64,000 nt of DNA, from assembly GCF_022808715.1 (NCBI RefSeq), contig NZ_JAKZKX010000008.1, positions 101,515 through 165,514 of the forward strand, read 5' to 3'. The notes beneath the pieces were generated by a model. That model ran no database searches and was not told the origin of the DNA. It saw nothing but the letters and a program-made list of their open reading frames with translations. This stretch comes from Fundidesulfovibrio agrisoli. Its GTDB lineage: Bacteria > Desulfobacterota > Desulfovibrionia > Desulfovibrionales > Desulfovibrionaceae. Shown here in pieces: positions 1 to 10,257 of the stretch. Position 1 is the first letter of the stretch. Each line of letters starts with the position of its first letter. The position numbers and the translations under genes are program-made.

Positions 1-1
1 C

Positions 2-973
2 GGCGTCAACGGCAAGAAGATCGAGGCCGTCTACTTCGACGAGCAGTGCGATCCCAAGGAAGCCGCCACCGTGGGCACCAAGATCGCCGGCGACAAGGAC
101 CTCGTGGCCATCGTTGGCCACCTGTGCTCCGGCGCCCACCTGGCCGCCCTGCCCAACTACGTGCGCGTCGGCGTTGCCGCTCTCTCCCCCACCGCCACCA
201 ACGTGACCATCTCCGACAAGGGCAAGGACGCCAAGGGCCAGCCCTGGAGCTTCCGCAACGTCTACCTCGACGACTTCCAGGGCACCTTCCTGGCCGACTA
301 CATGCTCAAGGAGCTGAACCTGAAGAAGGTCGCCGTGTTCTACGAGAACAACGACTACGGCATCGGCCTCAAGGACGCCTTCGTGAAGCAGGCCAAGGCC
401 AACGGCCTGCAGGTCGTGGGCGAGGAAGCCTACATGAAGGGCGCCACCGACTTCACCCCCCAGCTGACCAAGCTCAAGGGCGCCGCCCCCGAGGCCCTGT
501 TCATCGCCGGCTACTACGCCGAAGGCGCGCTGATCGCCGACCAGGCCAAAAAGCTGGGCATCAACGTGCCCAAGTTCGGCGCCGACGGCCTGGACAACGC
601 CGACTACATCAAGCTGGCCGGTCCCGCCGCCGACGACACCTACCTGACCACCCCCTTCCTGGCCGAGACCGCCGGCCCGGACGCCAAGGCCTTCATCGAC
701 GCCTACAAGGCCAAGTTCAAGCGCGATGTTGACTGGATGAGCGCGAATGCGTATGACGCCGCCGGTATGATCATCGAAGCCATTTCCAAGGTCGGTCCGG
801 ACCGCGCCAAGATCCGCGAGTACCTGGCCGCCATCAACACCAAGGAAAAGGCCTTCAAGGGCATCACCGGCCTGACCTACTTCAACGACAAGGGTGACTG
901 CGTGAAGCCCGCCTACGTGAAGATGGTCAAGGGCGGCCAGTTCGTGCCCGCCCCGAAGCAGATGTCCAACTAG
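2..973 (+). CDS. livK: Branched-chain amino-acid ABC transporter, periplasmic substrate-binding protein (5' end missing)
   Basis: About 323 C-terminal residues of a LivJ/LivK-type periplasmic binding protein; the reading frame is open at the left edge, so the signal peptide and first lobe start are outside the window. The visible part has the family pattern: DPKEAATVGTKI, then an IVGHLCSG segment in the ligand cleft, then YENNDYGIGLKDAF and a late MSANAYDAAGMI helix. It should bind Leu/Ile/Val or a related ligand and deliver it to the LivHMGF complex encoded directly downstream. A strong terminator lies between it and livH, so livK is probably made in excess over the membrane components. The exact ligand cannot be read from sequence. 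Confidence 0.93.
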   Translation, partial: GVNGKKIEAVYFDEQCDPKEAATVGTKIAGDKDLVAIVGHLCSGAHLAALPNYVRVGVAALSPTATNVTISDKGKDAKGQPWSFRNVYLDDFQGTFLADYMLKELNLKKVAVFYENNDYGIGLKDAFVKQAKANGLQVVGEEAYMKGATDFTPQLTKLKGAAPEALFIAGYYAEGALIADQAKKLGINVPKFGADGLDNADYIKLAGPAADDTYLTTPFLAETAGPDAKAFIDAYKAKFKRDVDWMSANAYDAAGMIIEAISKVGPDRAKIREYLAAINTKEKAFKGITGLTYFNDKGDCVKPAYVKMVKGGQFVPAPKQMSN

Positions 974-997
974 CCGACACCGGCTTGAAATGAATCG

Positions 998-1030
998 AAA
1001 CAGGCTGGATGACCGTCCAGCCTGTTTCTT
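998..1030 (+). terminator. Rho-independent terminator after livK
   Basis: A perfect 12-bp stem (998-1009 with 1016-1027) with a 6-nt loop is followed by a short T-rich tail. It lies between livK and livH, which are otherwise one transport operon, so it probably acts as a partial terminator that sets binding protein above permease. Confidence 0.85.
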
Positions 1031-1149
1031 TTCATAAGAAATCCGCATATAGCACGCGGATCGCGCGCAGGGGCGCGGTACACCCCTCTGAAGGGCCGGC
1101 GCAGCGCCGCCGGGGCCCGGCAGTCAACACCATCGGTTCGGAGAAGGCC

Positions 1150-2037
1150 GTGTTCGAACAACAACTTTTCAATGGCTTGACCCTGGGGCTCATCTACGCC
1201 CTGATCGCCGTGGGCTACACCATGGTCTACGGCGTCATCGAGCTCATCAACTTCGCCCACGGCGAAGTGTACATGCTCGGGGCGTTCCTCTGCATCACCT
1301 TCATCCAGGCCCTTGGCGTCCCGCTGTTCCCGGCCATGGTTCTGGCCATGGCCTGCTGCGCGGGCATAGGCGTGCTCATCGATCAGATAGCCTACAAGCC
1401 CCTGCGCAAGGCACCGCGCCTAGCCGCGCTCATCACGGCCATCGGCGTCTCCATCTTTCTGCAGAACATCGCCATGATCATCTGGGGCTCGCGCCCGGTG
1501 CCCTTCACCCGCTCCGCCGTGCCCGCCGCCTTCAGCGAGACCGCCTTCACCCTGGGCTCGGTGAACGTCTCCGGCCTGCAGGTGTTCATCTACGCGCTGA
1601 CCATCGCCATGATGATCGGGCTCACGCTCATCATCAACAAGACCAGGATCGGAACGGCCATGCGCGCCCTGGCCCAGAACGCCACTGCGGCCGCGCTCAT
1701 GGGCATCAACGTCAACAGGGTCATCTCCTTCACTTTCGCCCTGGGCTCCGGCCTGGGCGCGGTGGCGGGCATCCTGGTGGGCATGTACTACAACACCCTC
1801 TCCGCGACCATGGGCTACAACGCCGGCGTCAAGGCCTTCGCGGCCGCGGTGCTGGGCGGAATCGGCTCGGTGCCCGGAGCCATGCTCGGCGGGGTGGTGC
1901 TCGGAGTGGCCGAGACCCTGGGCGCCGGCTACGTTTCCTCACAGTACCGCGACGGCCTGGGCTACGCGGTCATGATCGCGGTCATCCTGCTGCGGCCCTC
2001 GGGCCTGCTCGGCAAGAGCGTCGGCCAGAAGGCATAG
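1150..2037 (+). CDS. livH: Branched-chain amino-acid ABC transporter permease LivH
   Basis: A 295-residue polytopic inner-membrane permease, one of the two membrane subunits of the Liv transporter. The N-terminus FNGLTLGLIYALIAVGYT and the later FAAAVLGGIGSVPGAMLGG stretch are typical of LivH. The frame is open further upstream to 1009, but I choose GTG 1150: it has a GGAGAAGG ribosome-binding site a few bases before it and gives the usual N-terminus and length. It is followed by livM after 10 bp. Confidence 0.93.
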   Translation: MFEQQLFNGLTLGLIYALIAVGYTMVYGVIELINFAHGEVYMLGAFLCITFIQALGVPLFPAMVLAMACCAGIGVLIDQIAYKPLRKAPRLAALITAIGVSIFLQNIAMIIWGSRPVPFTRSAVPAAFSETAFTLGSVNVSGLQVFIYALTIAMMIGLTLIINKTRIGTAMRALAQNATAAALMGINVNRVISFTFALGSGLGAVAGILVGMYYNTLSATMGYNAGVKAFAAAVLGGIGSVPGAMLGGVVLGVAETLGAGYVSSQYRDGLGYAVMIAVILLRPSGLLGKSVGQKA

Positions 2038-2047
2038 GGGGAAGCAC

Positions 2048-3076
2048 ATGACTGGCAACAAGACCGCTCTCAAACTGCTCGGGCTGGCCGCACTGCTGGC
2101 CTTCCCCGTCCTGCCCTTCAGCAGCGAATACGTGATGCACGTGGCCGTGCTCATCATGGTCTATGCCGTGCTGGCCATGGGCCTCAACGTCCTGCCCGGC
2201 TTCTGCAACCTGCTGGACCTGGGCTACGTGGGCTTCTACGGCATCGGCGCGTACACCGCGGGCATCCTGGCGCTCAACCACAACGTGAGCTTCTGGCTCA
2301 TCGTCCCCGGGGCCATCGCCCTGGGCGCGCTCTGCGGCATGCTGCGCGGAGCGCCCACGCTGCGCCTTTCAGGCGACTACTTCGCCATCGTGACCTTCGG
2401 CTTCACCGAGCTGGTGGTGCTCTTCCTGACCAACGAGATCTGGCTCACGCGCGGCCCCCTGGGCCTGCCGGGCATCCCGCCCATCGCGCTGAGCCTGGAG
2501 TTCCTCGGTATCGACTGGCGCTACGACTTCCTGAGCGAGATCCCGTATTACTACCTGGGCCTGGCCATGGTGGGCGCGGTCTACGTGGTCATGTGCCGCA
2601 TCGAGGACTCGCGCCTGGGCCGCGCCTGGCTCGCCATCAAGGAGGACCCCCTGGCCGCCGCCAGCTGCGGCATCAACCTGATGGCCTACAAGACCGTGGC
2701 CTTCGCCTTCTCCGCTGGAGTGGGCGCCCTGGCCGGCTGCTTCATGGCCCAGTGGTCCATGTTCCTGGCGCCGGACGTGTTCAAGTTCTGGGAGTCCTTC
2801 CTGGTGCTGTGCATGATCGTGCTGGGCGGCCTTGGCAACATCAACGGGGCCATCGTGGGCGCGGTGGTGCTCATCGCCCTGGGCGAGGTCCTGCGCGTGC
2901 TGCTGCCCAAGCTCGGGCTCCCGGCCGAGACGCGGTTCCTGGTCTACGGCCTCATCATGATTCTCATCATGCGCTTCAAGCCCGGCGGCTTCTTCCCGAC
3001 CATCGCCGCCACCAGCAAGAAGAGCAGGCTCATTTTGGACCTCAAGGCCAGGCTCCAGGCCGAGAGGGCGGGGTAG
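2048..3076 (+). CDS. livM: Branched-chain amino-acid ABC transporter permease LivM
   Basis: A 342-residue polytopic permease, partner of LivH. It has the family segments NLLDLGYVGFYGIGAYT near residues 56-72, a GDYFAIVTFGF motif, and the EAA-like MIVLGGLGNINGAIVGA loop that contacts the ATPases. The ATG is preceded by a GGGGAAG ribosome-binding site. It ends 3 bp before livG. Confidence 0.93.
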   Translation: MTGNKTALKLLGLAALLAFPVLPFSSEYVMHVAVLIMVYAVLAMGLNVLPGFCNLLDLGYVGFYGIGAYTAGILALNHNVSFWLIVPGAIALGALCGMLRGAPTLRLSGDYFAIVTFGFTELVVLFLTNEIWLTRGPLGLPGIPPIALSLEFLGIDWRYDFLSEIPYYYLGLAMVGAVYVVMCRIEDSRLGRAWLAIKEDPLAAASCGINLMAYKTVAFAFSAGVGALAGCFMAQWSMFLAPDVFKFWESFLVLCMIVLGGLGNINGAIVGAVVLIALGEVLRVLLPKLGLPAETRFLVYGLIMILIMRFKPGGFFPTIAATSKKSRLILDLKARLQAERAG

Positions 3077-3079
3077 GGC

Positions 3080-3865
3080 ATGGACACCATTCTCAAGATC
3101 GACGGCGTGAGCAAGCGCTTCGGCGGCCTGATGGCCCTGGCCGACGTGAGCTTCGAGGTGAAGAAGGGCCGCATCCTGGGCCTCATCGGCCCCAACGGCG
3201 CGGGCAAAACCACCATGTTCAACTGCATCGCGGGCATCTACAAGCCCACGGAAGGCCGCATCGTTTTCGACAAGGAAACCGGCCCGGTGGACGTGGGCGG
3301 CTCCCGCCCCGAGCAGATGACCCAGATGGGCGTGGCCCGCACCTTCCAGAACATCCGGCTCTTCGGCTCGCTCCCCGTGCTGGACAACGTTCGCATCGGC
3401 CGCCACTGCCGCGCCGCCCAGGGCTTCTGGGGCGCGGTGCTGCGCACCAAGGGCCAGAAGGCCGAGGAGCGCATGCTGGTGGAGCAGAGCATGGAGTACC
3501 TCGATTTCGTGGGCCTCAAGAACAAGGCCCTGGACCTCTCAAGCTCCCTCTCCTACGGCGATCAGCGCCGCCTGGAGATCGCCCGGGCCCTGGCCAGCCA
3601 GCCCAAGCTCCTGCTGCTGGACGAGCCCGCGGCGGGCATGAACCCCCAGGAGACCGCCTCCCTGGTGGACCTCATCCACGCCATCATGCGGAAGGACATC
3701 ACCGTGGTGCTCATCGAGCACGACATGAAGCTGGTCATGAGCATCTGCGAACACCTGGTGGTGCTGGACCACGGCGTGAAGATCGCGGAGGGCGGGCCGC
3801 GCGACATCAGGGAAAACCCGGAGGTCATCGAGGCCTACCTGGGCAGGGGAGCGGCCCATGCTTAG
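3080..3865 (+). CDS. livG: Branched-chain amino-acid ABC transporter ATPase LivG
   Basis: A 261-residue cytoplasmic ATPase that energises LivHM. Visible: Walker A GPNGAGKTT at residues 37-45, the ABC signature region LSYGDQRRLEIARAL, Walker B LLLLDEPAAGMNP, and the switch histidine in LIEHDMK. The LivG-type Q-loop sequence ARTFQNIRLF is present. Its stop overlaps the livF start by 8 bp, suggesting translational coupling. Confidence 0.95.
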   Translation: MDTILKIDGVSKRFGGLMALADVSFEVKKGRILGLIGPNGAGKTTMFNCIAGIYKPTEGRIVFDKETGPVDVGGSRPEQMTQMGVARTFQNIRLFGSLPVLDNVRIGRHCRAAQGFWGAVLRTKGQKAEERMLVEQSMEYLDFVGLKNKALDLSSSLSYGDQRRLEIARALASQPKLLLLDEPAAGMNPQETASLVDLIHAIMRKDITVVLIEHDMKLVMSICEHLVVLDHGVKIAEGGPRDIRENPEVIEAYLGRGAAHA

Positions 3866-4565
3866 TCTTACCGGCGTCAACACCTATTACGGCTCCATCC
3901 ACGCCCTCAAGGGCGTGACGCTGACCGTCAACCAGGGCGAGATCGTCACCCTGATCGGCGCCAACGGCGCGGGCAAGACCACCACGCTCATGAGCATCTC
4001 CGGCGTGACCGTGCCCCGGCAGGGCACGGTGGAGTTCCTCGGCGAGGACATCACCAAGCTCTCCACCGAGAAGATCGTGGCCCGGGGCATCACCCAGGTG
4101 CCCGAAGGCCGCATGATCTTCCCCCGGCTCACCGTGCGCGAGAACCTGCTCATGGGGGCCTACCTGCGCAACGACAAGGACAACGTCAAAGCCGACGAGG
4201 AGCACGTCTACGAGCTGTTCCCCAAGCTGCTGGAGCGCTCCAAGCAGCACGGCGGCACGCTCTCCGGCGGCGAGCAGCAGATGCTTGCTATCGGGCGCGC
4301 GCTCATGGCAAGACCCAAGGTGCTCCTGCTGGACGAGCCGAGCCTTGGGCTCGCCCCCATCGTCGTCGAAAACATCTTCGAGATCATCCAGCGCATCAAC
4401 CGCGACGGGGTGACCATCCTCCTCGTGGAACAGAACGCGCAGATGGCTCTGCAAGTGGCCCATCGCGGCTACGTGCTGGAAACCGGACAGGTCACCCTGG
4501 AAGGACCGGCCAAGGATCTGCTGGAGGACCCCAAGGTCCGCTCGGCCTACCTCGGACTCGACTAA
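3858..4565 (+). CDS. livF: Branched-chain amino-acid ABC transporter ATPase LivF
   Basis: A 235-residue ATPase, second nucleotide-binding subunit. Walker A GANGAGKTT lies at residues 34-42, the signature is LSGGEQQMLAIGRALM and Walker B is VLLLDEPSLGLAP; the VPEGRMIFPRLTV stretch is characteristic of LivF. It starts inside livG. guaB begins only 18 bp after its stop, with no visible terminator in between. Confidence 0.95.
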   Translation: MLSLTGVNTYYGSIHALKGVTLTVNQGEIVTLIGANGAGKTTTLMSISGVTVPRQGTVEFLGEDITKLSTEKIVARGITQVPEGRMIFPRLTVRENLLMGAYLRNDKDNVKADEEHVYELFPKLLERSKQHGGTLSGGEQQMLAIGRALMARPKVLLLDEPSLGLAPIVVENIFEIIQRINRDGVTILLVEQNAQMALQVAHRGYVLETGQVTLEGPAKDLLEDPKVRSAYLGLD

Positions 4566-6040
<1,475 letters not shown>

Positions 6041-6041
<1 letters not shown>

Positions 6042-7594
6042 TGCAACACGAAGAAACCGTCGTCATCCTGGACTACGGCTCCCAGTACACCCAGCTCATC
6101 GCGCGCCGGGTGCGCGAGGCGGGGGTCTATTCCGAAATCCATCCCTGCACGCTTTCCTCCGAGGCGCTCAAGGCCATCAAGCCCAAGGCCGTGATCCTCT
6201 CCGGCGGGCCTTGCAGCGTCAGCGACGAGGACGCCCCCCAGCTGGACAAGACCGTGCTGGAGCTGGGCGTGCCGGTGCTGGGCATCTGCTACGGCATGCA
6301 GCTGCTGGCGCATACCCTGGAGGGCGGCAAGGTCGCCTCCTCCAAGGAGCGCGAATACGGCCGCGCCGAGCTGACCCTCTCCGCCGGGAGCGCCCTGTGG
6401 GAAGGCGTCGACGCCGCCACCCCGCGCACGGTGTGGATGTCCCACGGCGACCACGTGGTGGCCATCCCCAAGGGGTTCAGCATCATCGCCAGGACCTCCA
6501 GCGTGGAGGCGGCGGCCATGGCCGACCCCTCGCGCAACATCTACGCCCTCCAGTTCCACCCCGAGGTGGCCCACACCGAGGACGGCGAGACCATCCTGCG
6601 CAACTTCCTGTTCAAGATCGCCAAGGTGAAGACCGGCTGGACCATGGCCAGCTTCGTTGAATCCGAGGTGGCGGCCCTGCGCGCGAAGCTCGGCGACGAC
6701 CACGTGGTCTGCGCGCTCTCCGGCGGCGTGGACTCCACTGTGGTGGCGGTGCTCCTGCACAAGGCCATCGGCGACAGGCTGCACTGCATCTTCGTGAACA
6801 ACGGCGTGCTGCGCCAGGGAGAAGGGGAGGAGGTCGTCGCCTTCCTCACTGAACACTTCAAGTTGAACTTGAAGTATGTGCAGGCGCAGGACCTCTTCCT
6901 GGACCGCCTCGAGGGCGTGGAAGACCCCGAAAAGAAACGCAAGATCATCGGCCACACCTTCATCGAGGTCTTCGAGCGCGAGGCCAAGGCCATCCCCGGC
7001 GTGAAGTGGCTGGCCCAGGGCACCCTCTACCCGGACGTCATCGAGTCGGTGAGCTTCCGGGGCGGACCCTCCGTGGTCATCAAGAGCCACCACAACGTGG
7101 GCGGCCTGCCCGAGAAGATGGACCTCAAGCTGGTGGAGCCGCTGCGCGAGCTCTTCAAGGACGAGGTCCGCAAGGTTGCCTACGAGCTGGGCATGCCCGA
7201 CTCCATCATCTGGAGGCACCCCTTCCCGGGCCCGGGCCTGGCCATCCGCATCATCGGGGACATCACCCGCGAGCGCCTGGACATCCTGCGCAAGGCCGAC
7301 AAGATCGTCCAGGCCGAGCTGCACGCCGCCGACTGGTACCGCAAGGTCTGGCAGGGCTTCGCCGTGCTCCTGCCGCTCAAGACGGTGGGCGTCATGGGCG
7401 ACGACCGCACCTACGAGAACGTCTGCGCCCTGCGCATCGTTGATTCGCTGGACGCCATGACCGCGGACTGGTCCCGCGTGCCGACCGACATCCTGGCGCG
7501 CATCTCCAACCGCATCATCAACGAGGTCAAGGGCATCAACCGGGTCGTCCTGGATATCTCCTCCAAGCCGCCCGCGACCATCGAGTGGGAGTAG
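6041..7594 (+). CDS. guaA: GMP synthase (glutamine-hydrolysing)
   Basis: A 517-residue enzyme that aminates XMP to GMP with glutamine and ATP. The N-terminal class I amidotransferase has the nucleophile elbow GICYGMQ (C83) and the QFHPEV histidine. The ATP-pyrophosphatase domain has the PP-loop LSGGVDST, and the C-terminal dimerisation domain ends in KPPATIEWE. The frame is open further upstream inside guaB; the start at 6041 overlaps the guaB stop and gives the standard length. Confidence 0.97.
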
Positions 7595-7600
7595 TAGCGC

Positions 7601-8029
7601 ATGTTCTCCTCGGAGATGATCCTCATCCTGATCGTGGCGCTGGTGCTCATCGGGCCTTCCAAGCTGCCTGAGATCATGAAGATGGCGGCCAAGGGCCTGT
7701 CCGAAATCCGGCGGCTCAGCCTGGAGGTCAAGTCCACGCTGCAGCAGGAGGTCGACAGGATCGACGCGGCCAAGCGCATCGAGGAAGCCAAGAAGGAATA
7801 CTTCGGGGACATCGAGAACATGGTCAACGAGACTCCTGCCCAACCCGAGCAGGCGCAGGCCCAGCTTGCCCAGCCCGAGGCCCAGCAGGAAACGGTTGCC
7901 CCGGAGGTAACGGCCGCCGAGCCCGAACCTGTCCCGGCAGAACAGGCCGCCCAGGCCGAGGCCCCCAAGGCTCCTGAAACCCAGGAGCAGGCCGGCGGCA
8001 AGGAGCCCAAGGAGAAGCCCCATGCGTAA
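7601..8029 (+). CDS. tatB: Twin-arginine translocase subunit, TatA/TatB family
   Basis: A 142-residue protein with one N-terminal transmembrane helix (about residues 5-20), the conserved Gly-Pro hinge (GPSKLPE), a charged amphipathic helix, and a long Ala/Glu/Pro/Gln-rich cytoplasmic tail. This is the TatA/TatB architecture. Length and the Pro after the hinge favour TatB, but TatA cannot be excluded and no tatC or second tatA is nearby. It starts 6 bp after guaA and overlaps hisB by 8 bp. Confidence 0.8.
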   Translation: MFSSEMILILIVALVLIGPSKLPEIMKMAAKGLSEIRRLSLEVKSTLQQEVDRIDAAKRIEEAKKEYFGDIENMVNETPAQPEQAQAQLAQPEAQQETVAPEVTAAEPEPVPAEQAAQAEAPKAPETQEQAGGKEPKEKPHA

Positions 8030-8603
8030 GGCACAGGTGGTTCGCAGCACCAAGGAGACCTCCATCGAGCTGGAGATCGGCCTGGACGGCACCGGAGCGG
8101 CCGAAATCTCCACCGGCGTCGGCTTTGCGGACCACATGCTCACCCTGCTGAGCTTCTGGTCCGGTTTCGACCTGAAGATCTTCTGCAAGGGGGACCTGCA
8201 CGTCGACGCCCACCACACCCTCGAGGATGTGGGGCTCTGCCTGGGCCAGGCCGTTGCCGAGGCTCTGGGCGACAAGGCCGGGATCAACCGGGTGGGCTTC
8301 AGCCGTTTCCCGCTGGACGAGGCCCTGTGCGAAGCCGTGGTGGACCTCTCCGGCAGGCCCTACCTGGTGTACGACGATACACCCCTCCCGGCGGTGGTCG
8401 CCGGAGAGGAGAAAGACGTCTGGCGTGAGTTCTTCAAGTCCTTCGCTAACAAATGCCAGATGAACCTGCATGTTCGCATGCTCTACGGCAAGAACGGACA
8501 CCACCTGCTGGAAGCGGCCTTCAAGGCCCTCGGCGTGGCCCTCAAGCACGCGGTGCGCCGCGAGGGGGCCGGGGTGCCAAGTACCAAAGGGAGCCTTGGC
8601 TGA
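8022..8603 (+). CDS. hisB: Imidazoleglycerol-phosphate dehydratase
   Basis: A 193-residue monofunctional HisB that dehydrates imidazole-glycerol phosphate to imidazole-acetol phosphate in histidine synthesis. Metal-binding motifs are visible: [24 protein letters not shown], and the C-terminal [14 protein letters not shown]. There is no N-terminal phosphatase domain, unlike E. coli HisB. Its stop overlaps the start of the following lipoprotein gene. Confidence 0.96.
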   Translation: MRKAQVVRSTKETSIELEIGLDGTGAAEISTGVGFADHMLTLLSFWSGFDLKIFCKGDLHVDAHHTLEDVGLCLGQAVAEALGDKAGINRVGFSRFPLDEALCEAVVDLSGRPYLVYDDTPLPAVVAGEEKDVWREFFKSFANKCQMNLHVRMLYGKNGHHLLEAAFKALGVALKHAVRREGAGVPSTKGSLG

Positions 8604-9253
8604 TGAGAACCTATCGTTCGCTGACCGTTCTTCTGGCCTTGACGCTGTTCGTCAGTGTCGCCTGCCAGCGCAAGCCCGCCCAGGTGGACAACAAGATCAA
8701 TCCCCAGTTCACCGTCGCCATTGCTCCCTTCACCGTGGCCAACGAGCCCTGGGAGCTGATCTCCGGCTATCTGCCCGAGCATTCCGTTCCCCCCAAGGCC
8801 GACGCCCTGGACGAATTGGACGCCATCCTGATCAAGGCGCTCAAGATCAGCCCTGAGCGCAATGTTCTGGCCGGCAACAAGGTCGTCGGCTGCATGCAGT
8901 CCGTGCGCAAGCCCGCCGACGCCACCCGCCTGAGCACCATCAAATACTGGCAGGAAGTGGGCAAGTGCATGGACGCCCAGTATCTGCTGGTGCCGGTGGC
9001 CGTGCACTGGAAGGAGCGCCAGGGCTCCGCCGCGGGCTCCACCAGCCCCGCCTGGGTCATCCTGGACCTGTACCTGGTCAACGTGAAGACCGGCGGCCTG
9101 GTCAACCATTTCCACTACGATTACCAACAGAAGGCCCTCACGGACAACATCCTGGAAGCCGACAAGTTCTTCAAGCGCAAGGGCCAGTGGGTCACCGCGG
9201 CCGACCTCTCCCAGGAAGGCATCGAGAAGGGGCTCAAGGAGCTCGGTCTGTGA
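8603..9253 (+). CDS. Predicted outer-membrane or periplasmic lipoprotein, function unknown
   Basis: A 216-residue protein with a lipoprotein signal peptide: a basic start, a hydrophobic stretch of about residues 6-18, and a lipobox-like VSVAC with the candidate lipidated Cys near residue 19. The mature part has alternating hydrophobic/charged stretches ([40 protein letters not shown]), reminiscent of proteins that report on a 'lipoprotein synthesis/penicillin-binding activator' fold, but I do not recognise the family firmly. ATG 8603 overlaps the hisB stop, and its own TGA overlaps the GTG of hisA, so it is translationally embedded between two histidine genes. Confidence 0.85.
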   Translation: MRTYRSLTVLLALTLFVSVACQRKPAQVDNKINPQFTVAIAPFTVANEPWELISGYLPEHSVPPKADALDELDAILIKALKISPERNVLAGNKVVGCMQSVRKPADATRLSTIKYWQEVGKCMDAQYLLVPVAVHWKERQGSAAGSTSPAWVILDLYLVNVKTGGLVNHFHYDYQQKALTDNILEADKFFKRKGQWVTAADLSQEGIEKGLKELGL

Positions 9254-9984
9254 TTCTGTACCCGGCCATCGACATCAAGGACGGCAAGTGCGTCCGCCTC
9301 AAGCAGGGGCTGGCCGACCAGGTGACCGTGTTCGACCCCGACCCGGTGGCCGCCGCCGGGCACTGGCTGGGCCTAGGCGCCAAGGCTCTGCACGTGGTGG
9401 ACCTTGACGGAGCCTTCGACGGCGAGCCCGTGAACATGAAGATCGTCGAGAAGATCTGCCGCTCATCCGGCGTGCCCGTGCAACTGGGCGGCGGCATCCG
9501 CGACATCGCCACGGCCAAGGCCTACGTGTCGGCGGGGGTCTCCCGCCTGCTCATCGGCACCCTGGCCCTGGCCGACCCGGACACCTTCGGGGCCATGTGC
9601 GCCGAGCTGCCCGGCAAGGTGGGCGTCTCCCTGGACGCCGACGGCGGCAGGCTCAAGACCAAGGGCTGGGTGGAGGACTCGGGCCTCACCGTGGACGACG
9701 TGATCCCGAGGCTCGAAGCCCAGGGCACGGCGTTCCTGGTCTATACCGATATCAGCCGCGACGGCATGCAGAGCGGGGTGAACCTCCAGGCCATGGAGTC
9801 CCTGCTTTCCAAGACCCGCCTGCCGGTGATCGCGGCCGGCGGCGTGGCCACCCTGGACGACCTCAAGGCCCTGGCTCCCCTGGCCTCGAAAGGCCTGGCC
9901 GGGGTCATCAGCGGGCGCGCCATCTACACCGGCACCCTGGATTTCGCCGAGGCCATGGCCTGGCTGGGCCAACAAGCCGCCTAG
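9250..9984 (+). CDS. hisA: Phosphoribosylformimino-5-aminoimidazole carboxamide ribotide isomerase
   Basis: A 244-residue beta/alpha barrel catalysing the fourth step of histidine synthesis (Amadori rearrangement of ProFAR). The N-terminal [13 protein letters not shown] holds catalytic D8, LGGGIRD holds a phosphate-binding loop, SLDAD carries the second acidic residue, and the last phosphate site is IAAGGV. GTG 9250 is chosen because it gives the canonical N-terminus; it overlaps the stop of the lipoprotein gene. A terminator follows, ending the run that began at livH. Confidence 0.95.
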   Translation: MILYPAIDIKDGKCVRLKQGLADQVTVFDPDPVAAAGHWLGLGAKALHVVDLDGAFDGEPVNMKIVEKICRSSGVPVQLGGGIRDIATAKAYVSAGVSRLLIGTLALADPDTFGAMCAELPGKVGVSLDADGGRLKTKGWVEDSGLTVDDVIPRLEAQGTAFLVYTDISRDGMQSGVNLQAMESLLSKTRLPVIAAGGVATLDDLKALAPLASKGLAGVISGRAIYTGTLDFAEAMAWLGQQAA

Positions 9985-10009
9985 CCGCCGCGGTTCAATT
10001 GTCTGCCGG

Positions 10010-10046
10010 AAGGCCGGAGGGTTTCGCCCTCCGGCCTTTTTCTTTC
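10010..10046 (+). terminator. Rho-independent terminator after hisA
   Basis: A perfect 12-bp GC-rich stem (10010-10021 with 10027-10038), a 5-nt loop and a T-rich tail. It closes the long + strand gene run. Confidence 0.92.
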
Positions 10047-10191
10047 CTGGGCGTGTGGCCTGCGGCGACCGGGCCCGATGTGCGTTTTCGCATACAATAC
10101 CCGGGGAGGTGGAGCCGCAAGGGACCAACACTTCCGGCCGACATGTCGAACCACCACCATGATCTGGAATATCGGTACCATGCCTCATTGA

Positions 10192-10220
10192 TTGACACGC
10201 GATATCGTGCACAGTACGGT
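10192..10220 (+). promoter_or_regulatory. Candidate sigma-70-type promoter for the lipoprotein protease gene
   Basis: A perfect TTGACA at 10192-10197 lies 17 bp before TACGGT at 10215-10220, about 38 bp ahead of the ATG at 10258. The -35 is consensus and the -10 is weak. It lies in the 273-bp gap after the hisA terminator; nothing else stands out in that gap. Confidence 0.45.
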
Positions 10221-10257
10221 TATTTCGAACGTTTTCACGCTTTTCAGGAGTACCGAC

